Of a stretch of DNA of 64,000 nt, positions 45,085-57,131 are shown piece after piece. The stretch is from Davidsoniella eucalypti (lineage: Eukaryota; Ascomycota; Sordariomycetes; Microascales; Ceratocystidaceae). Below the pieces are notes generated by a model. The model made no database searches. It had not been told where the DNA came from and saw only the letters and a program-made list of their open reading frames with translations. The position numbers and the translations under genes were made by a program. Location of the stretch: the NCBI GenBank assembly GCA_004009845.1, contig RMBW01000016.1, forward strand, positions 1 through 64,000, written 5' to 3'. Within the stretch, counting starts at the first letter, position 1. Every line of letters begins with the position of its first letter.

Positions 45085-45389
45085 ATTTGATTTGATTTGA
45101 TTATATTTAACGTCTACCTAAATCACTAAGATCATACGACGCCGGATTGGCTACCAGACAGATATTTAAAGTCCTCCGCTCGATAAACCCAATAGCTTTT
45201 TATGTGCGGGACGACACCGTCCCCTAGCCCAAAGAACTACCATAACTCCACTAAGAGCAGCAAAAACAAATACAAAACAAAAGAAAGAGTAGTAAAACAT
45301 GAAAACAAAAACATAGAACAGTAAGGCATATAGAACATGAAAAACAAAACTACACTAAATCCTCCAGTCCCTCCCCCTCCGCTGTACTC
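45085..45389 (-). mobile_element. R3 3'-end fragment and arm C outer flank
   Basis: 45,088-45,245 matches the R3 terminus and the deleted-form junction TTAAAGTCCTCC also seen at 53.72 kb. 45,230-45,389 matches 32,560-32,720 in reverse. Confidence 0.55.
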
Positions 45390-45722
45390 TAGCGCAAGCC
45401 TTGTGGTCGTGGCAACGTTGGCCATGGTGGCTGGATTAATCTAGAGGTAGATTCGATTTATTTTTTTATTTTTTTATTTTTTTTCTTGGAGGTATCTTCT
45501 CCACTATTAGCATCTTTTTTTTGGTTGTGAGGGTTATTTTTGTTTGCATACCTTGTCTAATCTACCATAGCATCAAATCTTAAAGTGTATTTTTGTTGTA
45601 TACATTTGATTGTGAGTTCTTTGCTTTATCTTGATTGGTCGCTCCAACTTTATTGGCCGATTGTAGGGTTACATACCCTAGTCAATGGGGGGTCTGTGAT
45701 AGGGTTTACAACCCTTGTATTT

Positions 45723-46741
45723 TTACCTTTTCTCGGAGACTCTTTCCCATACATACTTATAAGTAGTGATGGACCTTACGTTTGAGGTACAATCTGATAC
45801 AATTTTGAACCGTGATGATATTCTATGTCTAAGCTTAACATTTACCGAGTCCATTTCCGCGGTACTTGGGCGGCGTAACCCATGCGCAAATAAGCCGAGG
45901 GGGTGGTGGGACATGTGTAGGAAGTTGGCAGATCTTTGAAGTTTCCGGAACATGCGTACGATGGCTAGAGAGTACACTTCGTAGCTGCAGTACATTGCAA
46001 CAAACGTATGTATCATCGAATGGGAGAGAGTAGCCGTAGTTTGTCGGGGCATTGTCATTATTTTTAGGTATGAAAAGGTAATGTGGGAGATAGATATCGG
46101 GATATAGGCTTGAATGGGAGCGTGGTATGGTATAGAAATGTAGGTCATGACCAGGATAAAATAAGTTGCTACACAGCCTACAAAGATACGTATGTGAGGT
46201 GGTAACTCTAGAAACGCTCGAACAAACTGAGCGGAATATCCGTTTGGTATCAAAACTGCATACAGAACATTGGCTACTATGATGAAACCAATGAATAGAT
46301 AAGCAGCCTGGTGGAGCGTGGAGCTCTGTTTGCTTTTGGCTATACTCTGCTGCCTGAGCAACGTTATGGACTACCTCGTCTATCAGTAGGAGGTTGTTGG
46401 TAGGTCCGATTAGAGTACCAAATGGGAGCTTGATAGTCTTTTTTGATTGTTTATTGTTACTTGCTTTAGGGATATCGTTCTTGGCCGACGAAGAGGGGAC
46501 GCTGTAAATAGGTGCAACTGTAGATGTAGATGTGGATGTAGATGTAGATATTGTTGGTGGAGGTGGTTTTTGCTTTTATTTTGCGGGATTCGAATGACAT
46601 GGCGCTGCGAGATTGACATTGGAGAATAAGCAATGCATGATCATATGACAATGAGGTCTCCTCTTCCTCTACTATGTTTCTCTCAAGAATGGATTCAGAG
46701 AAGGTTCTGACGGAGTTGAGAGGTGCCATTCTACCATTCAA
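45723..46741 (-). pseudogene. Membrane-protein-like ORF, arm C copy (least broken)
   Basis: The longest surviving piece (46,361-45,723, 212 codons) includes AAYLFIGFIIVANVLYAVLI and IRIFVGCVATYFILVMTYIS, two likely membrane helices, then MYCSYEVYSLAIVRMFRKLQ. The upstream N-terminal piece (46,741-46,466) is in another frame; between them the shared DEVVHNVAQAAEYS region is frameshifted. I do not recognise the family. It reads away from the loop. Confidence 0.4.
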
Positions 46742-49700
46742 GTTTCAAAAAAGTTTGCGGATATTTCTAAATATACAAACCATAGTACCAAAATTGCTTC
46801 ATTGTCGTTGAGCTCACATGCTTTGTGACTCGATTTATCACAGCGGCAGCCCAGGATATGCCCAGGATATTTTACAGCAGGAAAACCCCCTCAAGCGTAT
46901 TGTGAGTGCAGAAATATGCCATAGGATTCAGCCAGGTGGCCTATTCAGGCTGAGTTGAGGCGATGTGTGTGTGGGTAAAATGTAAGAAGTTAGCTGCATG
47001 AACCTACTTTTGGAGGACCAATCACATCAATAATGGGTTCTTTTGCTATCTTTCATCACTGATTGTAGGTGAAAGTATGATATATTTCAGTGATCAAGAT
47101 TTGCCTAGGCTCAGAGGTTAATAAAAAAGTCTGGAGATTGGACAAATCATGGGATCATATCGTAAAGACCAACTTTGTACTATCGTGACGGTTGTAAAAA
47201 AAGCTCTTGTGTGACAGAAAATTCCTAGTGTTTATCGTGTAAGCGAGCTTGAATTTGACGTTGATGAGTGTTTGTCCCTCAAAAATATAATATTGAGAAA
47301 GTCTCAAAGATGTCATCATGTTTGCTTAGGTCTATCTCTATTAATAAACAACCCAGTAATATTATTTAAAGCTGTCAAGGTGGCATCAGTACTCTGCATC
47401 TTTTATGATGTATGAGACGCACAAAATGCGGAATCCATTACTATGACATCCGTTATCCGATGTTCTATGAAATTTGGTAAGGCTCGTGATTCTACTATCA
47501 GTCCCGAGGATAGGGTACGGAGAACAGTTCAATGCCATGGCACATTCGAAGCTTGGAAGCCTGTGAAATATAAAGACGTGTTCTTGGGTAGAAACACCAA
47601 GTTATGCTTATAGAGTTGATAGAGTGGCACTTCTAAAGTTGCTCAGTGAAGTAAATATCTCAAATTGTGAGTCTTTCTTGGTAGAGTTTTTTTCAATAGA
47701 AGTTTGGACCGTCATGAACCTAATTCAAGCGTTTTAGAACTAGGTTAAATTACTACAAAGGTATGATTTTGAGTAGAAAAGCGAACGGCTAGTTACAGAG
47801 TCGATAGAGGTGGCATTGCCATAGTCCCTGAATGAAACCGATATTCCAATGTCCTATATATCACAGCATTTTCTTGGCATGGATTTATTTTGTTTATCAG
47901 TGACTTTAAGGGCACGTTGTTGAGTGGGTTGTAGATTTGGTGTTTTTGGCACTGTCGTGGTCCCTAGATGAAGCCAATGTTTTAAAGTCCTTTAGATCAC
48001 GAGTCTTTCTTGGTAGAGACAATAGGGGGCTAGTTGTAGAGTTGATAAAGTTGATATTGTCTTCGGGTTTGAATTAAGACATTATGCCCAAGTCCTTGGC
48101 ATCGTGAGCTTTTCTTGGAAGGGTCTTGTAATTTATAGATGTGGACTTTGATAGTGATGGGTTCGTTATGTCTGAAAGTCTATTATTTTTGCTAATAGCG
48201 TAATGCCAAGCCTTTACTAAAGATTTCGTGCCACGTTTCTTATATTTGACACTACATCTCATCTTATATCCCATAGACATCTCTTGATTCATACCTCCAA
48301 CACCCATTGAATATGACCATGTTTGAGGGAAGTTCGATAAAGTTTACTGATCTTGCGAGAAATTTCTCGGCAGGAAGATTTGTCACAATATTAGACTCTA
48401 CGGGTGAGCGGTGGCAAAAGAGCATATGACACCATGTCTTTGGTTAGATCCGACACCCGTTTGTCACTGGGGTCGGGAAAGTGTTGGTCCCCGTGGCGAA
48501 GACCTCGATGAGAGATGAGATGGTACGAAGGGTGCCAATTCATAGTTTTAGACTGATCTTTGAGTTTAGATCCCATACGTAAGGGGGGGTGGAAAAGGCA
48601 GCGGTGGTAATTACTAGTGCTGGGCTTTGAAGTGATCTACTATGAAGTTCATGCAAATAGCCTTCGAATACGCTCTGTAAAAAAATAGGAATTGCTGTTT
48701 GGAACGCAGCTTTGGTATCTTGTCAATTATAGCAAATTTCGTAGTATGTCTGATGTAGATAGCCAAAAATATCCTATTGAGCCTAATCTTCTATAGGGAA
48801 CAGCTCATAAAAGAATAAACGTAGGTGATTTAACTAAATAATTAAATAATTATTCTGATGTGGATGAGTTCCATCATTTTCGATGGGCCGTGCAAGATTG
48901 ATGAGATCTAGATCTGGATGTAAAATATGGCCGTTAAGCAGCGGGGTAGCGGCCTGGAGTCTCCTGCAGGCTAGAACTAAAAACATACCTGCGCTATAGG
49001 TATAGTAGAGTACAGCACAATTGACAATCAAGTTCCATGAGCATGGCATGGGCTTGAAGTTGATTGAAGGTAGGCCGTGTTGTAACTCTCAAGATGCACA
49101 ATAATTAACCCAAGAATACCAGGCTCATCACGAAGGGCTCTGGAAATTTACTGGTCCAGTTCCATTAGAAGATCTGACCTTGGATGGCAGAAAATGAGCA
49201 AATATGTTTTTCCAGCCAATTGATCAGTATGTTGTCCGAGTACTGGTTAATTTTAGCGCACTTCCAGTGTAAGTCAGTGTAAGTAGAAGAGTAATTTTCC
49301 GGTAATTGTTGAGAACATGGTGGCATAAAGGTATCAATTAATATTTTCGAGACTCTACAAGGTACCTTAAGGGCCAAACTTGGGGTGGAGGTACATAAAC
49401 ATAGTGGGGCAAGGTGAAAGAGTACTTTGCTTTTCCTAATTGGGAAGCACTGCCAAGAAATTTAGAACAAAGCTAAAATGTGGGGGGCAAAGTGGCAAAG
49501 TGCAGCAAGATATGGCAATATGGGCTATTGCAATTTGAGCGAGTTGTGTTGTCGGGAGAGCCAAAAAAGGCAGTGATGGGAAGCGGATAGACGGTAGTTT
49601 GTGCTGCTGTATTTGGGTTGCAGTCGCGTCTATGTCAGGCGAACAGGTGCTGAAATCATCAAGCGAGACTCGATGACACCCTGCCAAGCTTTATTTAGCG

Positions 49701-50821
49701 GAACACCTAGACAATGCTTGACATGTTGTGCGACGTCTTGGCAATTCTTGGCATTGCAAAATAGACAACAAGCAACTCTATATGACTTCACGTCGTATCG
49801 TGCCCAGCATTTCACGACCGTATATCGCGAATTTTACAGCGAATTTTACAGCGAATTCGGCACAGCGTCTCTGGGGAAATAGCCCTACATTGTGGCGAGG
49901 ACCGCAGCATAATTTGGGAATCCCAACAGTTGCGCTAAAGACTGCACACTCAGTTATTGTTATCGGGTCTGGATTTCAGACTAGATAGGATCCTGGCTCT
50001 CGTCTGCATTCGGCGATGCTGGTTTTAGAATATAAAAAAGAGATATAACCGATATAATATATTCCATATAATATATTTGATATAATATATCCGCTCATTA
50101 TCTCGTAGACACCTGAAGCTAGCGCGAAAGGACTGGGGTCTAAGCCGCACTGATGATGGCCGGATTGGGCACTGCTACTGAGTTACTGGCTTCTCGTAGT
50201 TGAATTTAACATGGCGGATAGTACTATATGGCAGCGTATCTACGTAGTTACCCTCGTAGAAAGAGACTGACTCGCAATGTAGAAGCACATAATGCTATGT
50301 ATGATAGATATTGATATGTATCCTGATGTGCTATATCATATAGAAACTCGAGATGAGCATTGGAAAGGGCATGGTCTTCGGTAGTTACTGCTGCTGCTCT
50401 AAAACGCACCCAGTAGAGGCAAGAGACACTCGCTAGTTCTCAAAACAGCAGTCCTGGTAGAGTGCTGCTGATGTCTGTTGTGGTTTCCAAATAGGGCGTC
50501 ACTCCTACGTCAGTACTGTTCTGAGCAAACAAACCATGGGAAAACCATCCACTAGTCCACAACAGCACTTCAAGATTATATCCACTAGCCTCATCTTTAT
50601 CTTGTTATCCACGCCGTCTAGGCTGAACAGGGTCATGGCAATTTTGCCATCCGCCGTTCCGTTCTTGGACGTGTGTCTATCAGTTCAACATGTATCTCTT
50701 AGTGTGTGTGTATGTTAAAACTAGCCGCTCTCTAAGCCCCTCCTGCTTCCGGCCTTTGCAGCATCAGCTGCCATTGCTTCAATTTTTACTGACTTTAGCG
50801 TTCTTTGGTTCTTTGGAGACG

Positions 50822-50828
50822 TATAAAT
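50822..50828 (+). promoter_or_regulatory. TATA box of Cys/His-rich gene, arm C
   Basis: TATAAAT in the conserved context GTATAAATCAATGCCC, about 555 bp before the start codon. Confidence 0.6.
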
Positions 50829-51377
50829 CAATGCCCAGTCACCCTCCGACTTGCTCTCAAAACTTTCTCGTTGACAAACCACAGACCATCGATCAAAATC
50901 CGATTTGCCCTACACATATTATTCCCTTTACTACAGTGTTACATCATCCATTATCTCTATTACTATCTGGAGATTGCTTCACTGTTTGAAGGCCTGTTCT
51001 GTTCTACGTTTTTGTTCCTCCTCTTCCTGGCATTTTCGAACGCCATCCTCTTTTCTCTTGTTGGTGATCTTCACTCACCGGTTAGGTAAGTTTCCCCTTC
51101 ATCTTTCCACCTATTTACCGGCCTGATCTGGCTTTGATGAACATCAGAACTAATATGTCACTTCTAATTTAGTTGAAGGTCTCCAAACCTTTCTTTTTTG
51201 GCGTTTCTGTAATAGAACGCCATTAAAATATATTTTATCAGTCTCCTTCACTCACAGGCTAGGTACGTCTGCCCTGTATTCCTTCACCTTTTTCCCGTGC
51301 ACTCTTTTACCACTGATCTGGCTATGGTGAGAACCATTGCTGACGTGTTACGTCTTATTTAGGAATCGGCTGTCAAG

Positions 51378-52445
51378 ATGGTTCGTCCTACAGATCTGGT
51401 CCGTCCTAGAGATCTGGTCTTGGACCCCAACAGTGCCGTAGGCCGGGAGTTGTTCCCCGATTTCTTTCCGGCCGGCACAGTCGATTCCACACTTTTAAGT
51501 GTGGGAAGTGAGACTGTGGAGGCAGTCTCTGGCGGGGCCGCGCAAGTCCCGCCCACGCCCAAGGTGGCTGATGACGCCGCGGCTAGCGAGAAGCCAGCCG
51601 CCTTGGAGGGTGAGTGGAATGTGGAAGACTTGTTCAGGGAGCCTGAAGGCTTCGACTGGACAGACATTTTGGATTTCCCCCCATCCCCTTCCATTTCCCC
51701 CCTCTTCGCCGCCCCCGCCATTGCCTCTCCAACAGTTGTCGATGCTATTGAAGCCTTTGTCCCGCTTTGGCTTCCCGCACCTCCCGCACCGCCCGCCGCG
51801 CCTATTGAGGCTACGGAGGCTGTGGAGACTGTGGAGACGGCTCTGGCCCCAGCAGCCCCCGTGGCTGCTGATGATACCAATGGCTCCGCCGGTAGCGAGG
51901 AGGCTACGCCGACTGTGGCGGCTCGGACTCGAGTCCGACGCCCGGTAGCGGCGCGAGTCTTCCGGCCTGGTGCAGTCATTGGCCAGCAGGTGGGAAGATA
52001 TTCCCCACCACCTGCCGGGGGGATCTTTTCAGGGGCCCGGGTCTTCATCACCAGGATGACCGGGTTCCTGAAACACGCACCTCTCCCACACAGCGGCCAA
52101 CTGCCGCTGCGGAGAGATAATGGGAGCCGCTACTTGGAGTGCCCAATCTGCCAAGCGGCATTCGCTGTGCCCCCGAGGGTCTCGGATGCCGATGCAGCCA
52201 AGAGCGTGCGCACTAATGTGCGCAGACATTTCATGAACGTCCATATGGACGCTCGTGTTGCTTGTATCGTGTCCGGTCGTTGCGCCGACCGGGCCGATAA
52301 TCTCAAGGCCCTGTGTGCAAAGCACGGATGCGTGCACACAGGGGCCAACGGAATGGTGTCTTCCTACCGCGACCCGGCAGGCACCAATGTTGCTGCTCAC
52401 ATGAAGGGCGGGTGGGCATCGTTTGTAACCCACTTCTCCTTGTGA
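51378..52445 (+). CDS. Cys/His-rich zinc-finger-like protein, arm C copy (355 aa)
   Basis: Intact homologue with the VRPTDLVRPRDLVLD start and complete Cys/His block. Very close to the arm D copy (shared LRRDNGSRYLE and ACIVSGRCADR), but it ends with SYRDPAGTN like arm A rather than SYRDPEGTN. Leader introns: 51,086-51,172 (GTAAGT donor, stronger than the GTACGT of the other arms) and 51,263-51,362. Differences among copies are mostly substitutions and whole-codon length changes in the Ala/Pro region, which fits selection for an open frame or very recent spread. Confidence 0.75.
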   Translation: MVRPTDLVRPRDLVLDPNSAVGRELFPDFFPAGTVDSTLLSVGSETVEAVSGGAAQVPPTPKVADDAAASEKPAALEGEWNVEDLFREPEGFDWTDILDFPPSPSISPLFAAPAIASPTVVDAIEAFVPLWLPAPPAPPAAPIEATEAVETVETALAPAAPVAADDTNGSAGSEEATPTVAARTRVRRPVAARVFRPGAVIGQQVGRYSPPPAGGIFSGARVFITRMTGFLKHAPLPHSGQLPLRRDNGSRYLECPICQAAFAVPPRVSDADAAKSVRTNVRRHFMNVHMDARVACIVSGRCADRADNLKALCAKHGCVHTGANGMVSSYRDPAGTNVAAHMKGGWASFVTHFSL

Positions 52446-53599
52446 GCGCCAACTTTGGTGCTCGGGACGTGATCTGGATCCATGGTCATAGGCACTGGGC
52501 ATCTACAGCTCGAAGACTGCTAGACTGCTTAGATCCTTGGCCATCGCCGGTGTAGATCATTCCGGAAGGACACATTCCTGTGCGTGAGTGCCATTGCTAC
52601 CTAAGCATAGCACATTTGGGTATCTTTGGGTTGGAGTTTTGGGTTTGGGGTTCTGGTTTCGGGTTCTGGTTTTTGTTATATTTCTTTGCATTTTTACTGC
52701 ATTCATGGGCTGTGGCACAACAGAAATACACACCCACAATATATTTTTTCCTTTCTTTCTTCCACAAAACTTGTATCTCTCTCTCTGCCATATGAAATGT
52801 AAAATGATTCAAGACATGTCATCCAAATGCAAATAGAACATCATTTCAATAAGTTGGCACACTATATCATGAAATAATGTCCTTCTAGGAATAAACAGCT
52901 AACTAGTCTAGTACCCCAAACTCACAAAACTGAGCAACAGTCTCTATATGTCATGATACTTGCCGACCTCACCACCTTTTTAGTCGTTACCTACACAACT
53001 AACAGCACTATAGTTTGGTGTCATAATTTTCTTTTCTAATTTCTCGTGCTGTATTATTCACTTGCAACCTCTTCTACATAACAACAACTGACGTTTTTAC
53101 TGACTCAAAAGGAGATGCAGCAAAATAATCGGTGCCACGACTCTAATTAATTATTCCAGAAATGCCAGTTTCCACCTAATTACACTCTAATATCTGACTA
53201 CAGACCAACAAACATATAATTAACTTATTGGATCTTGAATCTAGCACACAAGTATGTAGAGATATCCTAAGATATGTTTATGGATATGTACAATATGCTC
53301 ACGATTATAACATAAAAATTAGTGTAGTGAGATATCTCTTTATCAATTATCACATCGTTATGTTTTTTCTGTGGAGATTTTACGTAACATAGAAGTGAAG
53401 CGCCGAATAAAAATATATCCCATCGAATATCTCGACCAATAGTTAAGCTACACACATATATTGGGTAAAAACTTCATTGCGCGACCGAGGAATCTGGAAA
53501 ATCAAGTTTTAGATCGCATCAAGTTTGATGCCATAAATTTTGGTCCAGTGCCGGGACCATCAGTTTTGTGAGTCTGTCCTTTGGCGAATGGTTTTTTAT

Positions 53600-53800
53600 A
53601 TATAGTTATATTTGTTTTTGTTGTTATCAGTGGAGGCACGGACCACTAGTCTTTTCGGCGGCTAGGGGCAGGTGTCGTCTTGCACATACCAAGCTATTCA
53701 GTTTATCTAGCGGAGGACTTTAAATATCTATCCGGTAATCAATCTGGCATCATGATTTTACTGATTTAGGTAGATGTTAAATATAATCAAATCAAATCTT
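53600..53800 (+). mobile_element. R3 3'-end fragment, deleted form, in loop 2
   Basis: It contains AGTGGAGGCACGGACCACTAG, the GGAGGACTTTAAATATCT junction and the GTTAAATATAATCAAATC terminus. It matches the fragment at 45.1-45.25 kb and both ends of the loop 1 copy. Confidence 0.55.
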
Positions 53801-55041
53801 GTCCCCGGGACCAGGGCCGCGATACGGAGATGGAAACGGTACTACATATGTCGCGAATACGAAGAATGATAGCAAACGCAAAGAAGAGGTTGCAGGTATT
53901 ATTAACAAGCCTCCTTTCCGCTCCTATCTCTTACATGGTCTTACCCAATTTGAGTTGGGATGTATTTCGAGATGGGGGACTTTGCCAAGGAGAATTACCA
54001 GTTGAAACTGACCAACTAATGTAGATTCGAAGTCTGTGACGTATAGAAAGCCGTAAGAAGAAGGGCCTTGGTGGACTTGGACGACATTACTGAAAGACCA
54101 TGTGGTCCGAGATTTACAGATGACCAAAAACAAGAAAGTAACATAGCTGTCCCAACTAGATATAGAATCTATTATAATTTATTTTTGTAACTCATGAGGA
54201 GCACGGAAGTTGTTAGTTTGAGCTAGGTATCTCAAGAAGATATTTAGAGTCATTCCACGTTTTTGCAACCTCCAAAGTGCGCATTTCTATCACCTTTTTT
54301 GTCCTAAATCTCCCAAATTGACTTTTAACGCATCTGCCGGACTCTCACTCTTAGTCTCCTAAACGTATAATTTGTGAAGCTTGGTACTCACTACCTCTTT
54401 CAAAAGCCTTAAGCTCTTTTATAGCAAATGGCTATTTTCCAAACTATTTACCACACAATTATAATAAAGTACCACAAACATGACTATCATATATTCCACA
54501 GCTTCAAGAATATCGTTACCAAGTTTTGCGTCGCAAAATTCGAACCCCAGTCTACCATCATATGTGCAAAGCTTCCCTTCACAGCTTGTATATGTAATGT
54601 AAAGTTATCCATAGCTATATGAAATATTTATGGGCATCACAACGGAAAAAAAAGAAACACTTCAACAAGTACTTCTAAAGCTTGGCCAAACAACAATGAT
54701 CGTATTGCAGACCATTGTGCCTTGGTTGGGTTTATTGACGGGGAACTATTTCACACAGAAAAAAAGATCTCAATAATCACTAGTTTCCTGGTTATTTATA
54801 TCGCATGTACTATATATCTATACTGCTTCGCTTATATTCTCCAGGCTATTACAAGTTTTTATTTCCATGGCTACGTCAAAGAATGTAAATATTAACATTC
54901 ACCTAGTCATGGTGAGTTCATAATCATATCTTTCGTATATCTGTATCATAATGAGAGAGAAAAGAATTCCACAGCTTCCGTATTCAACAATACAGACAAG
55001 GGTTCCTCTTGGTCAATAATTCCAAGTACAGTATAGTATTT

Positions 55042-55815
55042 AGGTACCTTGTTGTCTCGTCTGCTTGGACCTCAACGTTATTTTGTTATACATGTATTTT
55101 TAGTAAAACAGCCAGCCCCTAATGCCGGGTAAAGATTGATGTCCTATCTAACTGATACCTATCTAGAAGCTATGGCAATATATACTATATGTACTACACA
55201 AATAAAAATGATTAATCCGATGCTGGTAACAACATGTACACGAGAAGCTTCAAGTTTGTCCGGCGTTTGCTGGGCCCAAGCAGCCCAGGGCCGAAAGTAC
55301 GTCCTCCAATTCATCAATCTCTTTAGTATCTTTTATAGTTCAAACCAGAATGTATTCTAATTGAAAATATTGAAAATTTCGTCAATGGTAGCACGATGAC
55401 ATGACGCTCCGTCCATACTTATGATAAATAGAATAAGTGCCAGTACACTATTATTTTGTAACATGATGTTTTTTTCCTATACCTTCGTCAAATTTGCGGG
55501 TCTGTACGAAAGGTCCACAGTGGTGCTTTGATTACTTTTCATGGCTTCTTCTTTGTGATTGCATCATGATACGCCTTACTGCTTAACAAATTAATATGTA
55601 TTTAAATAAACTTCCCCTTTGTGAATGGTCCATGGACACATACAATCCAACATTGGAACAAGATTTAGTCCATGAACTCGGCTTTCAGTCTTGATATCAT
55701 TAGTCTGTCTCGATCCACCGGATTGTATTGCTCTTCTTTCATAGACACACACACAAGAAACAATCTTCGATCCTCATGACTTCAGACTACTTGACTGAAT
55801 ATGCAAACTGTGAAC
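55042..55815 (-). repeat. Dispersed repeat R2, copy 5 (loop 2)
   Basis: Reverse complement of 21,822-22,591 with few differences; it starts AGGTACCTTGTTGTC and ends in the short ORF and TTGACTGAATATGC. Confidence 0.8.
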
Positions 55816-57131
55816 GGATGTCTTTCGCTTATCAACCGCTGCATATATTGAACCACATAGCGATAGTATGAAAAATGCAAGGTAATTCACTAAAGTCACA
55901 GAATTTAGCCATGATTGTTACTATAATACCAAAGTAGGCTGTAAACATCCTATGTATTACTGAGCAATAAAAAAATACAACAACAAAAGGAAAAAGTCAA
56001 ACCGAAAAGTAGAATATGAAGAAAAATGCAGGCGTGTTAGACAGAAGTTCAGAATCTGTATATAAGAAGTATAGAGTTGCAGAAACAGTAATCCAGTTGA
56101 AATTGTTTATTTTATCCAATGTCTGTTGAAAGAAGTTTATTAATTCAGAGGGATATAGATCTTTATCTGGCGCTTCAATTCTGTGTTACATGTAGTCTCC
56201 ACAGGCAAAACATGATGACAGTCTGATAATGAATAAACAGACCTTTCCATACACATTTTTATGTTATAGTAGTAAAGCGTGCTGTACATATCCATAGAGA
56301 TATCTGTGGATATCTCTACATACTTGTGTGCTAGATTCAAGATCCAATAAGTTAATTATATGTTTGTTGGTATGTAGTCAGATATTACAATATAATTAGG
56401 TGGAAACTGGCATTTCTGGAATAACTAATTAGAGTCGTGGCACCGATTATTTTGCTGCATCTCTTTCTGAGTCAGTAAAAACGTCAGTTGTTATTATGTA
56501 GAAGAGGTTGTAAGTGAATAATACAGCACAAGAAATTAGGAGGAGAAATCTATATGACACAAAACTGTATTGCTGTTCGTTGTGTAGGTAACGACTAAAA
56601 AAGTCGTGATGTCGGCAAGTATCGTGACATGTAGACTGTTGCTCAGTTTTGTGCATTTGGGGTACTAGACTAGTTAGCTGTTTATTCCTAGAAGGACATT
56701 ATTTCATGATATAGTGTGCCAACTTATTGAAATGATGTTCTATTTGCATTTTGATGACATTTCTTGAATCATTTTACATTTCATATGGCAGAGAGAGAGA
56801 TACAAGTTTTGTGGAAGAAAGAAAGGAAAAAATATATTGTGGGTGTGTATTTCTGTTGTGCCACAGCCCATGAATGCAGTAAATAATGCAAAGAAATATA
56901 ACAAAATCCAGAACCCCAAACCAGAACCCTAAACCCAAAACTCCAACCCAAAGATACTCAAATGTGCCATGCTTCGGTAGCAATGGCACACACGCACAGG
57001 AATGTGTCCTTCCGGGATGATCTACACCGGCGATGGCCAAGGATCTAAGCAGTCTAGCAGTCTTCGAGCTGTAGATGCCCAGTGCCTATGACCATGGATC
57101 CAGATCACGTCCCGAGCACCAAAGTTGGCGC

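Larger units (their letters stand above)
45390..53430 (+). repeat. Palindrome 2, left arm (arm C)
   Basis: About 8 kb homologous to arm A in the same orientation. The outer half is especially close to arm A (for example 46,900-47,460 against 14,930-15,490). From about 49.6 kb inward most markers agree with arm D, and the extreme inner edge (53.4 kb) agrees with arm B. It holds the same chain of parts. The 46,742-47,590 interval is non-coding. Confidence 0.9.
53431..56149 (-). other. Loop (unique centre) of palindrome 2, inverted relative to loop 1
   Basis: Reverse-complement match to 21,496-24,624: the 69-aa ORF is at 53,924-54,133 (minus) and R2 at 55,042-55,815 (minus). It lacks the 425-bp R3 segment found in loop 1. 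Confidence 0.85.
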
